A stretch of 43,115 nt of DNA from Streptacidiphilus pinicola (lineage in GTDB: Bacteria; Actinomycetota; Actinomycetes; Streptomycetales; Streptomycetaceae), in the NCBI RefSeq assembly GCF_003258295.1, contig NZ_QKYN01000012.1, positions 1-43,115 on the forward strand, given 5' to 3'. Below are positions 13,703-21,695 of the stretch, one piece after another. The position numbers and the translations under genes are program-made. The number at the start of each line of letters is the position of its first letter. The stretch's first letter is position 1. The notes beneath the pieces are model-generated. The model worked only from the letters and a program-made list of their open reading frames with translations, did no database searches and was not told the DNA's origin.

Positions 13703-15442
13703 TCAGGCCAGGTTGAAGTCGTCCGCGTAGACGTTCCCCTGCCCGTACCAGCCGTGCACGTACACGGTGACCGCGCCGCTGCTGCCGGTGGTGAACGAGA
13801 CCGTCAGCTGGTTCCAGGCGCTGCCGGAGGACCAGGTGCTGGCGCTCGCGCCGCCGCTCACGCCGATGTACGCGTACGGGCCCTGGACCCAGGCCTGGAG
13901 CGTGTAGCTGTGGTTCGGCTGCAGCGTCACGGCCTGGTCGCACTCGCCCGTGGTCGAGGAGCTCGGCACCACCGCGAGCGCGTGGCTGCCGCTGTGGACC
14001 GGGGAGGAGACGACCGCGCTGCCGCTCTGGCAGGTCCACGGGCTCAGGCTGCCGCTCTCGAAGCCGCCGTTGACGAGGCTGCCGCTCCCGCCTCCGCCGC
14101 CGGAGCCGGTGACGGTCAGCGTGTAGGTGGCGCTGTGGCTGCCGGAGGCGGCGGTGCCGGTGACGGTGATCGGGTAGCTGCCGGCCGCGACGGAGGAGCC
14201 CACGGTCGCGGTGAGCGTGCTGGAGCCGCCCGCGGTGACCGAGGTCGGGCTGAGCGAGACGCTGACGCCGGACGGCGCGCCGCTCGCGCTCAGGCTGACG
14301 CTCTGCGCGCTGCCGGAGGTGACCGCCGTGGCGACCGAGGCCGTGGCCGAGGCGCCCGGTGCGACCGAGGCGGAGGAGGGGCTGACGCTCAGCGAGAAGT
14401 CGTTCTGGGTCTGCCCGCCGCCGCTGGTGAACGGCTCCATGGCGTGGCTGAAGTCCCAGGTGTTCTGGCTGATGCCGGAGCAGGTGTCGGAGCCGCCGGT
14501 GCCGGGGCAGCCGCCGTTGTCGCGCTCCAGCGCCCAGAAGGAGAGCTCGGCCAGGCCCTTGCCGGCAGCCCAGCTCTCCACGTTCTTCGCGTCGGCCACG
14601 GTGGTGGTCTCTGCGGCGCCGTAGTCGTCGATGCCCGGCATCATCGTGACGCCGACCATGTTCCACAGCTGCGCGGCGCTCTTGGACGGGTAGAGCTGGG
14701 CGAGTTGGCCCTCCAGGCCGGTGGCCGCGTTCTCCGCGTCGGTGCCCATCTCGTGGGTGGCGCCGTCGTAGTAGTCGAAGGTCATGATGTTGACCACGTC
14801 GACGCGGGCGTTGTTCTGCACCGCGTTCTGCAGCACGGCGAGCCCGCTGGAGGCCAGACCGCCGGTGGTGGTCGGCAGGGTGTAGGAGAACTGGACGGTG
14901 CGGCCGTTGCTCGCCGCCCAGGACTCCACCTGCGCGATCGCCTTGTTGCGGCGGTCGATGCCGGCGCTGTTGGTCAGCGAGTTGTCCTCGGTGTCCAGGT
15001 CGATCCGGGTGACGCCGTAGGTGGTGATGACGTTCTCGTAGGCCTGGGCGATGGAGTTGACGTTCGTGCAGCTGTCGGCGATCTCGGTGCCGCCGTGGTC
15101 GGCGCTGTAGCCGCCGAAGGACGGGACGACGTCGCCGCCGGCCGCCTGGATCGAGGCGATCGAGCTGCCGAAGGTCGAGGAGGCGATCGGCTGGCTGGTC
15201 GAGCCGTTCCAGTACGCGGTGCACGAGCCTGCGCTCGCCGCCTGGACGAAGGCCATGCTCAGGTACTTCGCGCCGGACTGGGACGAGAGCGTCGCCGGGT
15301 CGTCGGAGCTGTACGCCTCGAAGTAGGGCGAGAACACGTGCGCGGGCACGGGGGTGTTGGCGGCGTGTGCCGTGGGGGCGGCGACGGCGGCCAGACCGGC
15401 GCCCAGCAGGGCGGCGGTGAGCAGGGCACGGACTGATCTCAT
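13703..15442 (-). CDS. Secreted GH18 chitinase with Ig-like linker domain and C-terminal carbohydrate-binding domain
   Basis: A 579-residue protein. A signal peptide (MRSVRALLTAALLGAGLAAV..AHA) is followed by a GH18 TIM-barrel (about 30-345) with FGGYSADHGG, the catalytic strand TRIDLDTEDN (acidic D-x-D-x-E arrangement), VVNIMTFDYYDG and a tryptophan strand ELSFWALERDN. Residues about 355-450 form an Ig-like beta domain (SLSVSPSSASVAPGASATAS). A Gly/Ser linker leads to a jelly-roll carbohydrate-binding domain (LVNGGFESGSLSPWTC to DDFNLA). It probably degrades chitin outside the cell. ATG at 15442 starts the signal peptide and has GGGAG upstream. A DasR-type operator sits in its promoter, linking it to N-acetylglucosamine control. 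Confidence 0.92.
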   Translation of the reverse strand: MRSVRALLTAALLGAGLAAVAAPTAHAANTPVPAHVFSPYFEAYSSDDPATLSSQSGAKYLSMAFVQAASAGSCTAYWNGSTSQPIASSTFGSSIASIQAAGGDVVPSFGGYSADHGGTEIADSCTNVNSIAQAYENVITTYGVTRIDLDTEDNSLTNSAGIDRRNKAIAQVESWAASNGRTVQFSYTLPTTTGGLASSGLAVLQNAVQNNARVDVVNIMTFDYYDGATHEMGTDAENAATGLEGQLAQLYPSKSAAQLWNMVGVTMMPGIDDYGAAETTTVADAKNVESWAAGKGLAELSFWALERDNGGCPGTGGSDTCSGISQNTWDFSHAMEPFTSGGGQTQNDFSLSVSPSSASVAPGASATASVATAVTSGSAQSVSLSASGAPSGVSVSLSPTSVTAGGSSTLTATVGSSVAAGSYPITVTGTAASGSHSATYTLTVTGSGGGGGSGSLVNGGFESGSLSPWTCQSGSAVVSSPVHSGSHALAVVPSSSTTGECDQAVTLQPNHSYTLQAWVQGPYAYIGVSGGASASTWSSGSAWNQLTVSFTTGSSGAVTVYVHGWYGQGNVYADDFNLA

Positions 15443-15493
15443 GCAGGACTCCCGTGGGGTGGAGTGGTGCAGTGTCGTGTCGGAGCTCTGCCA

Positions 15494-15522
15494 ATGATTG
15501 GTCTGGACCATATAACTGTCAA
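15494..15522 (-). promoter_or_regulatory. Chitinase promoter containing a DasR-type (dre) operator
   Basis: Reading on the minus strand, a perfect -35 TTGACA (15522-15517) and AATCAT (15499-15494) are separated by 17 bp. Between them, and overlapping the -10, is the palindrome TGGTCTGGACCA (15499-15510), one step from the DasR element ACTGGTCTAGACCACT and the repeat known from streptomycete chitinase promoters. Confidence 0.85.
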
Positions 15523-15556
15523 GAGTCCTAACAGTTGGTGGCGATGCCGCGGCCGC

Positions 15557-15590
15557 TTGACCCTGACACAGTGGGAGACCCGTCACTGGA
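15557..15590 (+). promoter_or_regulatory. Candidate merR promoter/operator
   Basis: TTGACC (15557-15562) is followed by an imperfect dyad around CCCTGACACAGTGGGAG, 35 bp upstream of the merR start. MerR-family regulators usually bind such long-spacer promoters and autoregulate. No good -10 is visible. Confidence 0.35.
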
Positions 15591-15596
15591 GGGGTC

Positions 15597-16421
15597 ATGT
15601 TCACCATCGGAGACTTCGCCCGCCTGGGCCAGGTGTCGGTCCGCATGCTGCGGCACTACGACGCGCTCGGCCTGCTGCGCCCCGCCCACGTGGACCCGTG
15701 GACCGGCTACCGGTCCTACGAGGCCGCCCAGTTGTCCCGGCTCAACCGCATCATCGCGCTCAAGGACCTCGGCTTCAGCCTGCAGCAGGTCGGCGAGGTC
15801 CTGGACGCGAAGGTCGGGCCGGAGGAGCTGCGCGGCATGCTGCGGCTGCGGCGGGCCGAGCTGGCCGAGACGGTCGCCGCCGCGACGGCGCGCCTGGCCC
15901 AGGTCGAGACGAGGCTCCGGACCATCGAAAGCGAGGGGTCCATGCCCGCCGCCGAAGTCGTTCTCAAGTCCCTGCCCGCCGCCCGGGTCGCCGTCGCCAC
16001 CGGCCTGGCCGAGAGCTTCGACCCGCGCCACATCGGTCCTGTCATCGGCCCGCTCTACCAGGAGCTGCACGCCCGCCTCGGCACGCTCGGGGTGGCGGTG
16101 GCCGGACCCGACATCGCCTGGTACGAGCCCGAGGGCGACGGGGCGCTCGGTGAGGGGATCGTCGTCCACGCCGGGATCTCCGTCTCCGTCGCGCCCGGCA
16201 CGGTCCCCGGCCTCGAGGTCGTGGAGCTCCCGGCCGTCGACCGGGCGGCCACGATCGTCCACCACGGCTCGATGGACCGGGTGCTCGGCACGGTGCAGAC
16301 CCTGGCCCGCTGGATCGAGTCCTCCGGCCACACCGCCGACCGCCTCGGCCGCGAGCTCTACCTGAACTCCTGCGGCCCGCAGGAGGAGTGGGTGACCGAG
16401 ATCCAGTGGCCGCTCGGCTGA
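15597..16421 (+). CDS. MerR-family regulator with GyrI-like effector-binding domain
   Basis: A 274-residue protein. The N-terminal MerR winged helix reads MFTIGDFARLGQVSVRMLRH, with YDALGLLRPA and the Arg/Tyr pair of GYRSYEAAQ. A coiled-coil helix (about 80-118) leads to a C-terminal GyrI/BmrR-like ligand-binding domain with PAARVAVATG, DIAWYEPEGD and the ending EEWVTEIQWPLG. Such proteins sense bulky hydrophobic or cationic compounds and usually switch on an efflux gene next door, although no obvious target is co-oriented here. ATG at 15597 has GGAGGGG 5 bp upstream. It is divergent from the chitinase and convergent with the membrane protein at 16446. Confidence 0.92.
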   Translation: MFTIGDFARLGQVSVRMLRHYDALGLLRPAHVDPWTGYRSYEAAQLSRLNRIIALKDLGFSLQQVGEVLDAKVGPEELRGMLRLRRAELAETVAAATARLAQVETRLRTIESEGSMPAAEVVLKSLPAARVAVATGLAESFDPRHIGPVIGPLYQELHARLGTLGVAVAGPDIAWYEPEGDGALGEGIVVHAGISVSVAPGTVPGLEVVELPAVDRAATIVHHGSMDRVLGTVQTLARWIESSGHTADRLGRELYLNSCGPQEEWVTEIQWPLG

Positions 16422-16450
16422 GCGCGGCGGCGCCGCCCGCGACGCTCAGC
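16417..16450. terminator. Hairpin between convergent merR and LMF-like genes
   Basis: GCTGAGCG (16417-16424) pairs with CGCTCAGC (16443-16450), with a GC-rich inner palindrome. It overlaps both stop regions. Confidence 0.6.
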
Positions 16451-17849
16451 GCGACAGCGTGCGGTGGTAGCCGCCGACCACTTCCCGGTGCCACCACGCC
16501 CCCGTCGCCCGGTGCTCGGCACGGGTGGTGAAGCGGTAGCGGTACAGCGTCGCCCGCACGAACGCGGGCGGCGCGTCCGGGAACGGGTTGCCGTCGCGGC
16601 GCAGCAGCCGCAGCGTGTCCGGGTCGCCGGCCAGCAGCTTGCGCAACAGCGGCGTCAACCACCCGCGCGCGTAACCGGGGTTGAGCGCGGCGAACCACAT
16701 CAGCCAGTCCAGCCGCAGGTGGTACGGGGCGAACTGGCGCGGGCGCCGCCGCGGGTCGCCCGGCTTGCCCTTGAAGCCGTAGGCCAGCCAGGTGTGCCCG
16801 TCCGCGCTGCCCTCCAACTCCACCTCGTGCCGCAGCCGGGTCACGCTGCCGAACGCGCCGTAGGTGTTGACCAGGTGCAGGCTGTCGAAGGAGGCGTTCA
16901 TCAGCTGCCGCGAGGAGAGCAGGTTGCGCGCCGGGCGGTAGCTGAGCGCCAGCACCAGCGCCGCGTACGCGAGCGCCGCCGCCTGGAACCAGAGCGGCGT
17001 GGCCGGATAGGCGTGCCGGGTGCCACTGCTGACCGCGCTCAGCGCCAGGGTGACGGTCAGCCAGTTCAGCCAGGCGAAGTTGCCGGACAGGACCAGCCAC
17101 AGCTGGGTGACCACGATCAGCCCGGCCGCGACCGTCGCCCCCGGCTGCGGCAGGAACAGCGCGACGGGCGCGCCCAGCTGGACCATGTGGTTGGCCCCGG
17201 CCTCGACCCGGTGCAGCGGACGCGGCAGCCGGTGGAACCACCAGCTCAGCGGGCCCGGCATCGGCTGGGTCTCGTGGTGGTAGTACAGGCAGGTCAGCTC
17301 GCGCCAGCAGCGGTCCCCGCGCAGCTTGATCAGTCCCGCGCCGACCTCGACCCGGAACAGGATCCAGCGGATCAGTACCAGCGTCGTGACCGGCGGCGCG
17401 ACCTGCCCGTTGCCCAGGAACACCGCCAGCGCGCCGGTCTCCAGCAGCAGCGACTCCCAGCCGAAGGAGTACCAGGTCTGCCCGACGTTGACGATCGACA
17501 GGTACAGCGCCCAGAGCAGCGCCCACAGCGCCATCGCCGCGCCCAGCGGCACCGCGTCCGCCGCCCCCGAGACCAGCGCGGCCGCGAGCGCGCAGCCTGT
17601 CCACGCGACGGCGGCGAAGAGGCGGTCGGAGTAGCGCCAGTGGAACAGTGACGGGGCCTCCCGGAACCGCCGGTGGGCCAGGAACCGGGGGATCGGCGTC
17701 AGCCCGCGGGTGCCCAGCAGCGCCCGTCCCTGCCGCGCGGCGGCCAGGAAGCCGACCAGGTAGACGCCCGCCAGCGCGCGCTGGAACAGCAGCCGGCCCA
17801 GCCAGTCACCGGGCGCCTCCAACCACCGCATGGCTTCACCATGCACCAT
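16446..17849 (-). CDS. Lipase-maturation-factor-like integral membrane protein
   Basis: A 467-residue membrane protein with many hydrophobic segments. It has family features of lipase maturation factors (DUF1222): early FGWESLLLETGALAVFLG, the arginine-rich RWILFRVEVGAGLIKLRGD, CWRELTCLYYHHETQPMPGP, NTYGAFGSVTRLRHEVELEG and the C-terminal APYHLRLDWLMWFAALN. The vertebrate proteins help lipases fold in the ER; the role of bacterial members is unknown to me. The frame opens at 17849 (MVHGEAMRWL); the in-frame ATG at 17831 is an equally good start, as neither has a strong ribosome-binding site. It is divergent from the MFS gene at 17971. Confidence 0.85.
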   Translation of the reverse strand: MVHGEAMRWLEAPGDWLGRLLFQRALAGVYLVGFLAAARQGRALLGTRGLTPIPRFLAHRRFREAPSLFHWRYSDRLFAAVAWTGCALAAALVSGAADAVPLGAAMALWALLWALYLSIVNVGQTWYSFGWESLLLETGALAVFLGNGQVAPPVTTLVLIRWILFRVEVGAGLIKLRGDRCWRELTCLYYHHETQPMPGPLSWWFHRLPRPLHRVEAGANHMVQLGAPVALFLPQPGATVAAGLIVVTQLWLVLSGNFAWLNWLTVTLALSAVSSGTRHAYPATPLWFQAAALAYAALVLALSYRPARNLLSSRQLMNASFDSLHLVNTYGAFGSVTRLRHEVELEGSADGHTWLAYGFKGKPGDPRRRPRQFAPYHLRLDWLMWFAALNPGYARGWLTPLLRKLLAGDPDTLRLLRRDGNPFPDAPPAFVRATLYRYRFTTRAEHRATGAWWHREVVGGYHRTLSR

Positions 17850-17865
17850 CCGTTAGCCTGCTGCC

Positions 17866-17920
17866 ATGCATCTCTCCGGGCCGCACTAGACCGAGCGCCG
17901 ACGCCGCGTCAGTTGACGCG
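17866..17920 (+). promoter_or_regulatory. Possible leader peptide and hairpin before the MFS gene
   Basis: A complete mini-ORF (MHLSGPH, 17866-17889) is followed by the hairpin CGCGTCA-GT-TGACGCG (17905-17920) and a C-rich stretch, about 50 bp before the MFS ribosome-binding site. This layout is compatible with attenuation, but a seven-codon ORF can arise by chance and it has no strong ribosome-binding site. Confidence 0.25.
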
Positions 17921-17970
17921 TCGCGCCCCCGCTCCGTCCCTTCGTGCGCCTTTCTTCCTGGAGAGTTCCC

Positions 17971-19170
17971 ATGTCCCGCCCTGCCCGGGGCGGCGTGTCG
18001 CCGCGCGCCGTCCTCGCCCTGCCGCATGCCCGCGGTCTGTTCGCCGCCGGTGCGCTCGCCCGGCTTCCCTACGGCCTCCACCTGCTGCCGCTGCTGCTCG
18101 CGCTGCGCGCGGCCGGCGGTTCCTACGCCGTCGCCGGTCTCGCGGTCGGCGCGTACTCGCTGGTCGGCGCGGTGCTGGGGCCCGCCCGCGCCCGGCTGGT
18201 GGAACGCCGGCCCGCCGCGCTGCCCTGGCTGGCGGCCGGATTCGCCGGGCTGCTCGGCGCACTCGCCCTGCTGGCGGGCCTGCGCGCCGGACCGGTCACC
18301 GCCGTGCTCGCCCCGGTGGCGGGCCTGCTCGCGCCGCCGGTCGGGCCCCTGGTCCGGGTCCGTCTCGGCGGGCTCGCCCGCACCGACGCGGAGCGCCAGG
18401 CGACGCTCAGCCTGGACGCGGTGCTGGAGTCGACCGTCTTCGCGCTCGGCCCGGCGTTGGCCGGGGCAAGCCTGACGGTCCTGGCCGCACCGGTCGTGCT
18501 CGGGCTGTGCGCGGCCTGGTTCGCGCTCGGCTTCCTCGCCCTGGCCGCCGTCTTCCGCGGCCTGCCCGTCCCGCGCGCCGAGGGCGGCTGCCCGTCCCCC
18601 GCCGCGCCCTCCGCCACGTCCCGGGTGCCGCTGCGCTCGGCCGCGTTCTCGTCCGTGCTGCTCGCGGTGTTCTCGGTCGGGACGGCGGGCGCCCTGACGG
18701 CGCTGGCCGCCGTCGCGGCCTGGGGCGGAGGAGTCGCCGGAGCGCTGGACGCCCTGGTCTCCGTCGGCGGGGTGCTGGGCGGACTCGCCTACGGCCGGCG
18801 TTCCTGGCGGCGGCCGGCCCGGCACCGCCTGGTCTGGTCGACCGCGCTGGGCGCGGCCGGCCTGGTGCTGGCGGCGCTCTGCTTCTCCCCGGCGGGCGCC
18901 GCGGTCGGCTTCCTGCTGGTCGGCGCGGCCACCGACTGCGTGCTGATCACCGCGTACCTGCTGGTCGAGGAGGTGGTCCCGGCCGGTTCCCGCACCGAGG
19001 GCGGGGCCTGGGTGAACACCGCGATCAACCTCGGCTCCGCCGCCGGCTCGGCCCTGGGCGGCCTGCTGCTCGCCGCCCCGGCCGGTGCCCGCGGCGTCTT
19101 CGTCGCCGGTCCGCTGCTGCTGCTCGCGGTCCTGGTTCCGCTCACCCTGAGGCGTCCGTCCCGGGCGTGA
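17971..19170 (+). CDS. MFS transporter
   Basis: A 399-residue protein with about 12 hydrophobic segments, Ala/Leu/Gly/Val-rich, and a short cytoplasmic loop near 200-225 rich in Pro and Ser (GGCPSPAAPSATSR). It has the overall shape of a major-facilitator permease with a central loop between two six-helix halves; no specific substrate motif is recognised. ATG at 17971 has GGAGAG 5 bp upstream. It stands alone between the divergent LMF-like gene and a terminator, so nothing in the context identifies a substrate. Confidence 0.8.
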   Translation: MSRPARGGVSPRAVLALPHARGLFAAGALARLPYGLHLLPLLLALRAAGGSYAVAGLAVGAYSLVGAVLGPARARLVERRPAALPWLAAGFAGLLGALALLAGLRAGPVTAVLAPVAGLLAPPVGPLVRVRLGGLARTDAERQATLSLDAVLESTVFALGPALAGASLTVLAAPVVLGLCAAWFALGFLALAAVFRGLPVPRAEGGCPSPAAPSATSRVPLRSAAFSSVLLAVFSVGTAGALTALAAVAAWGGGVAGALDALVSVGGVLGGLAYGRRSWRRPARHRLVWSTALGAAGLVLAALCFSPAGAAVGFLLVGAATDCVLITAYLLVEEVVPAGSRTEGGAWVNTAINLGSAAGSALGGLLLAAPAGARGVFVAGPLLLLAVLVPLTLRRPSRA

Positions 19171-19595
19171 CGGGGCTCACCGCGTCCCCGCCCCCGCAGC
19201 CGCCCCCGGGTCGCGGGGGCGGGTGGTCCCCGCGGCTCAACAGAGCCGATGTGGGCGTATTCCTGCGGTTCCAAGCCTGATGAGCGGATTGCTCATGCTT
19301 TGTGTGGTTTGAACCACTTGGGACCAAAGTTCCTTGCTCCTGCGGCGACGGTCGTGTGAACGTGGAAATCGTTCAGCGGAACGCGGCAGCAACCCAGCGC
19401 CGTGAGAGGGCCCGGTCCAGGACCGGTGAGCCCGGCGGATCAGCCCCGCGAACACGCTCGACCGGAAGAGCCCGCAGCGCGTGTGTGCGCCGGGCGTGTC
19501 GAGAACAGCCAGCCAGTACCCCGAGCGGCTCCCTGCTGCCCGCCCGCCCTGTTCGCGGGCGGGAGCTTCCTGCCGCCCACGACCTCTGGAGTGAC
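19171..19595 (+). other. 425-bp gap: terminator plus long structured leader of the SLT gene
   Basis: No gene is supported here. The left end holds a terminator for the MFS gene (stem 19200-19208 with 19214-19222). The rest, about 300 nt ahead of the SLT-domain gene, is rich in potential stems: GTGGTT/AACCAC, GGTCC/GGACC, and CCCGCCCG with CGGGCGGG near 19550. Streptomycete cell-wall hydrolase genes often carry long regulatory leaders such as the c-di-AMP (ydaO) riboswitch; I could not match its conserved core here. Confidence 0.35.
19200..19222. terminator. Terminator after the MFS gene
   Basis: CCGCCCCCG (19200-19208) pairs with CGGGGGCGG (19214-19222) across a 5-nt loop, 30 bp after the stop. 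Confidence 0.75.
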
Positions 19596-20351
19596 ATGCG
19601 TCTCGGCCTGACCCGTACCCCTGCCCGCCTGACCACGGGCGTCCTGATGGCGTCCTGCGTCGCTGCTTCCGCCGTTCTCGTCGGCCAGCACGCGACGCCC
19701 GCCGAAGCAGCCACGAAGACGACCGCCGTGGCCGACCGAATACCGACCCAGCACGCCGTGCAGCTGGCCGAGAAGCTGGCCAAGACGACGCCGGCCCCTG
19801 CCGCCTCGGGCCAGGGTGCCGTGAAGGTGGCTGAGCAGCTGGCCAAGGCGACGCCGGCTCCGGCCGCGCCCGCCTCCGGCCAGGACGCCGCGAAGGTGGC
19901 CGAGCAGCTGGCCAAGGCGGCTCCGGCCGCGGCCAAGCCCGCGCCCGCCAAGCCCGCCGCCCCGGCCGCGAAGCCGGCGCCCGCGAAGCCCGCCCCGGCG
20001 AAGCCGGCGGCGAAGACCTACCCGAACAACCTCGACGGCTGGATCGCCGAGGCCCGTGACATCCTCGGCGCCCACGGCGACAAGGTGCCCTCCGCGGCCT
20101 CCATCCACGCCCGCGCCCTGACCGAGTCCTCCGGCAACCCGCACGCCGAGAACCACTGGGACGGCAACCAGGCCCTCTACGGCGGTACCTTCGGCCTGAT
20201 CCAGACGATCAAGCCGACCTTCGCCCAGTACTCCCTGCCGGGCCACAAGGACATCTTCAACCCGGTCGACAACATCATCGCGGGCGTCCGCTACGCCAAC
20301 GACCGCTACGGCTCCTTCGAGACCGTCGCCTACGGCAAGCAGGGCTACTGA
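19596..20351 (+). CDS. Secreted SLT-domain (transglycosylase-like) protein with Ala/Pro/Lys repeats
   Basis: A 251-residue protein. A signal peptide (ending near ATPAEAA) is followed by two to three degenerate copies of a VAEQLAKATPAPAA unit (about 50-110) and an AKPAPAKPA linker that would thread through the wall. Residues about 148-251 form a lysozyme-like SLT fold: DGWIAEARDILG, the catalytic-Glu motif ALTESSGNPHAEN, TFGLIQTIKPTF, and DNIIAGVRYANDRYGSFETV. It probably cleaves peptidoglycan glycan strands outside the cell. ATG at 19596 has TGGAG upstream and gives the signal peptide at once. A long untranslated leader precedes it. Confidence 0.88.
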   Translation: MRLGLTRTPARLTTGVLMASCVAASAVLVGQHATPAEAATKTTAVADRIPTQHAVQLAEKLAKTTPAPAASGQGAVKVAEQLAKATPAPAAPASGQDAAKVAEQLAKAAPAAAKPAPAKPAAPAAKPAPAKPAPAKPAAKTYPNNLDGWIAEARDILGAHGDKVPSAASIHARALTESSGNPHAENHWDGNQALYGGTFGLIQTIKPTFAQYSLPGHKDIFNPVDNIIAGVRYANDRYGSFETVAYGKQGY

Positions 20352-20508
20352 CAGCCCCGTTGCTCCCGTTCTGCCGGTCATTTCCGCCCCGCTCCACCCA
20401 ATCCCGATGACTGCCGGGCACATTCCCCCAAGTTGCCGAAAGAGCACCTGGTGAGCCGGTGCTCCGCAGGCGGAGGATCGTCGGCGGAGAAAGGGGTGGA
20501 AGGTGGTA

Positions 20509-21273
20509 ATGAAACCGAGCAACCCGTGGATCACCGGGCGCTACGCCGTGGGTGAGCCCACGGTGCGCCTGATCTGCGTGCCGCAGGCGGGGGCCGGCGC
20601 GGGCGCGTTCTCCGGCTGGCGCCGGCACGTGCCCGAGGGGGTGGAGCTCGCCCCGGTCGAACTGCCGGGCCGTGGCACCCGCGAACGGGAGCCGCACCCG
20701 GAGGACGTGACCGCCCTGGCCGAGGCGGTCTTCCAGGGTCTTCGGCCCGAACTCACCATGCCCTACGTCCTGTTCGGGCACAGCCTCGGCGGCCTGCTGG
20801 CCTACGAGGTGGCCCGCCGGGTCGAGGCGCAGGGCCTGCGGGAGCCGCTGGCCGTGCTGATCTCGGGCGCGCGCGCACCGCAGACGCCCTCGCTGCGGAC
20901 CATGTCGGACGTGGACGAGGACCGGCTGCTGGACTGGATCGCCGCCAACGGCGGTCTGCCGCAGGAGATCCTCAGCTATCCCAGCTTCGTCGCCGAGATC
21001 CTGCGGGCCGTCCGCACCGACCTGCGCTACGCCGAGCAGTACCTGGAGCCCGACCCGACGCGGCTGCGCAGCCCGCTGCACGTGTTCGCGGGCGCCGACG
21101 ACGCCATCACCCCGCCCGCCTACGTCCCGTTGTGGGAACGCTGCGCCGGCGGGGACTTCCGCGTCACCACGCTGCCCGGCGGCCACGCCTTTCCGCACAC
21201 GGATCCGGCTGCGCTGCTCCGCCACGTCCAGGACCTGCTGCCGCGGCCCGCGGTCGCGGCCGGGGTCGGATGA
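20509..21273 (+). CDS. Type II thioesterase (first of three)
   Basis: A 254-residue alpha/beta hydrolase of the GrsT/RifR type. It opens with LICVPQAGAGAGAFSGWRRH, has the nucleophile elbow LFGHSLGGLLAYE, and shows FAGADDAITPP (acid) and LPGGHAFPH (His). Type II thioesterases remove wrong or stalled acyl groups from carrier proteins, and some release PCP-bound intermediates. Three such genes occur here, which is more than one short NRPS needs for editing alone. ATG at 20509 follows GGAAGG; a GTG two codons upstream is possible. A GAGCACC/GGTGCTC hairpin (20442-20464) lies just before it. It marks the apparent left edge of the NRPS cluster. Confidence 0.9.
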   Translation: MKPSNPWITGRYAVGEPTVRLICVPQAGAGAGAFSGWRRHVPEGVELAPVELPGRGTREREPHPEDVTALAEAVFQGLRPELTMPYVLFGHSLGGLLAYEVARRVEAQGLREPLAVLISGARAPQTPSLRTMSDVDEDRLLDWIAANGGLPQEILSYPSFVAEILRAVRTDLRYAEQYLEPDPTRLRSPLHVFAGADDAITPPAYVPLWERCAGGDFRVTTLPGGHAFPHTDPAALLRHVQDLLPRPAVAAGVG

Positions 21274-21328
21274 GCGCAGGGCAACGCGCCGTCATCGCAG
21301 CGACCTTCGCACAGGAGGAGGGAGAACG

Positions 21329-21568
21329 GTGTTCAGCGTCGAGACGACGACCCACGGTGGCATGCACGAGGTCGTCAGGATCAACGAGTTGGCCGAGGGA
21401 GGGGTGGCCGACGCCACCAGCCTGAGCGAGTCCGTGCTGGCGGAGGTGAGGACCGCGGTCCGCGGTCACCTCGACCTCCTCGGGCACGAACGCGGCCCGG
21501 CGCTCACCGAGGTGGTGATGTCGGACGCGGGAACGAGCATCGTCAGCTGTCGCACCCGGAGCCTGTGA
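21329..21568 (+). CDS. Small protein of unknown function
   Basis: A 79-residue soluble acidic protein (MFSVETTTHGGMHEVVRINE, then an amphipathic stretch LSESVLAEVRTAVRGHLDLL and a beta-like end VVMSDAGTSIVSCRTRSL). It lacks a signal peptide, membrane segment or known motif and is not MbtH. The GTG start at 21329 follows AGGAGGAGGGAG, a strong ribosome-binding site, 55 bp after the thioesterase stop, so it is probably co-transcribed. A role as a pathway accessory is possible but unsupported. Confidence 0.6.
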   Translation: MFSVETTTHGGMHEVVRINELAEGGVADATSLSESVLAEVRTAVRGHLDLLGHERGPALTEVVMSDAGTSIVSCRTRSL

Positions 21569-21591
21569 CCAGCGGCTCCGCCGGCTTCCCG

Positions 21592-21627
21592 CGGTTACCG
21601 TCCGTTCCGGGAACGTGACGGTAACCG
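21592..21627. promoter_or_regulatory. 36-nt dyad followed by GGGAAC repeats
   Basis: CGGTTACCGTC (21592-21602) pairs with GACGGTAACCG (21617-21627), and the centre CGTTCC/GGGAACG also pairs, leaving one bulged base. GGGAAC recurs at 21609, 21631 and 21644. It could be a terminator for the small gene or an operator or stress-sigma site for the gene at 21696. No clear -10 is visible. Confidence 0.55.
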
Positions 21628-21695
21628 TTCGGGAACCGGCTCGGGGAACGTAGGACCCGTCGAAAGAAACGGCCTCCAACTCCCCAGGAGTCATC

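Noticed and set aside
19240-19595. Definite c-di-AMP riboswitch before the SLT gene
   Set aside because: The region is structured, but I could not place the conserved ydaO core motifs; kept only as a possibility.
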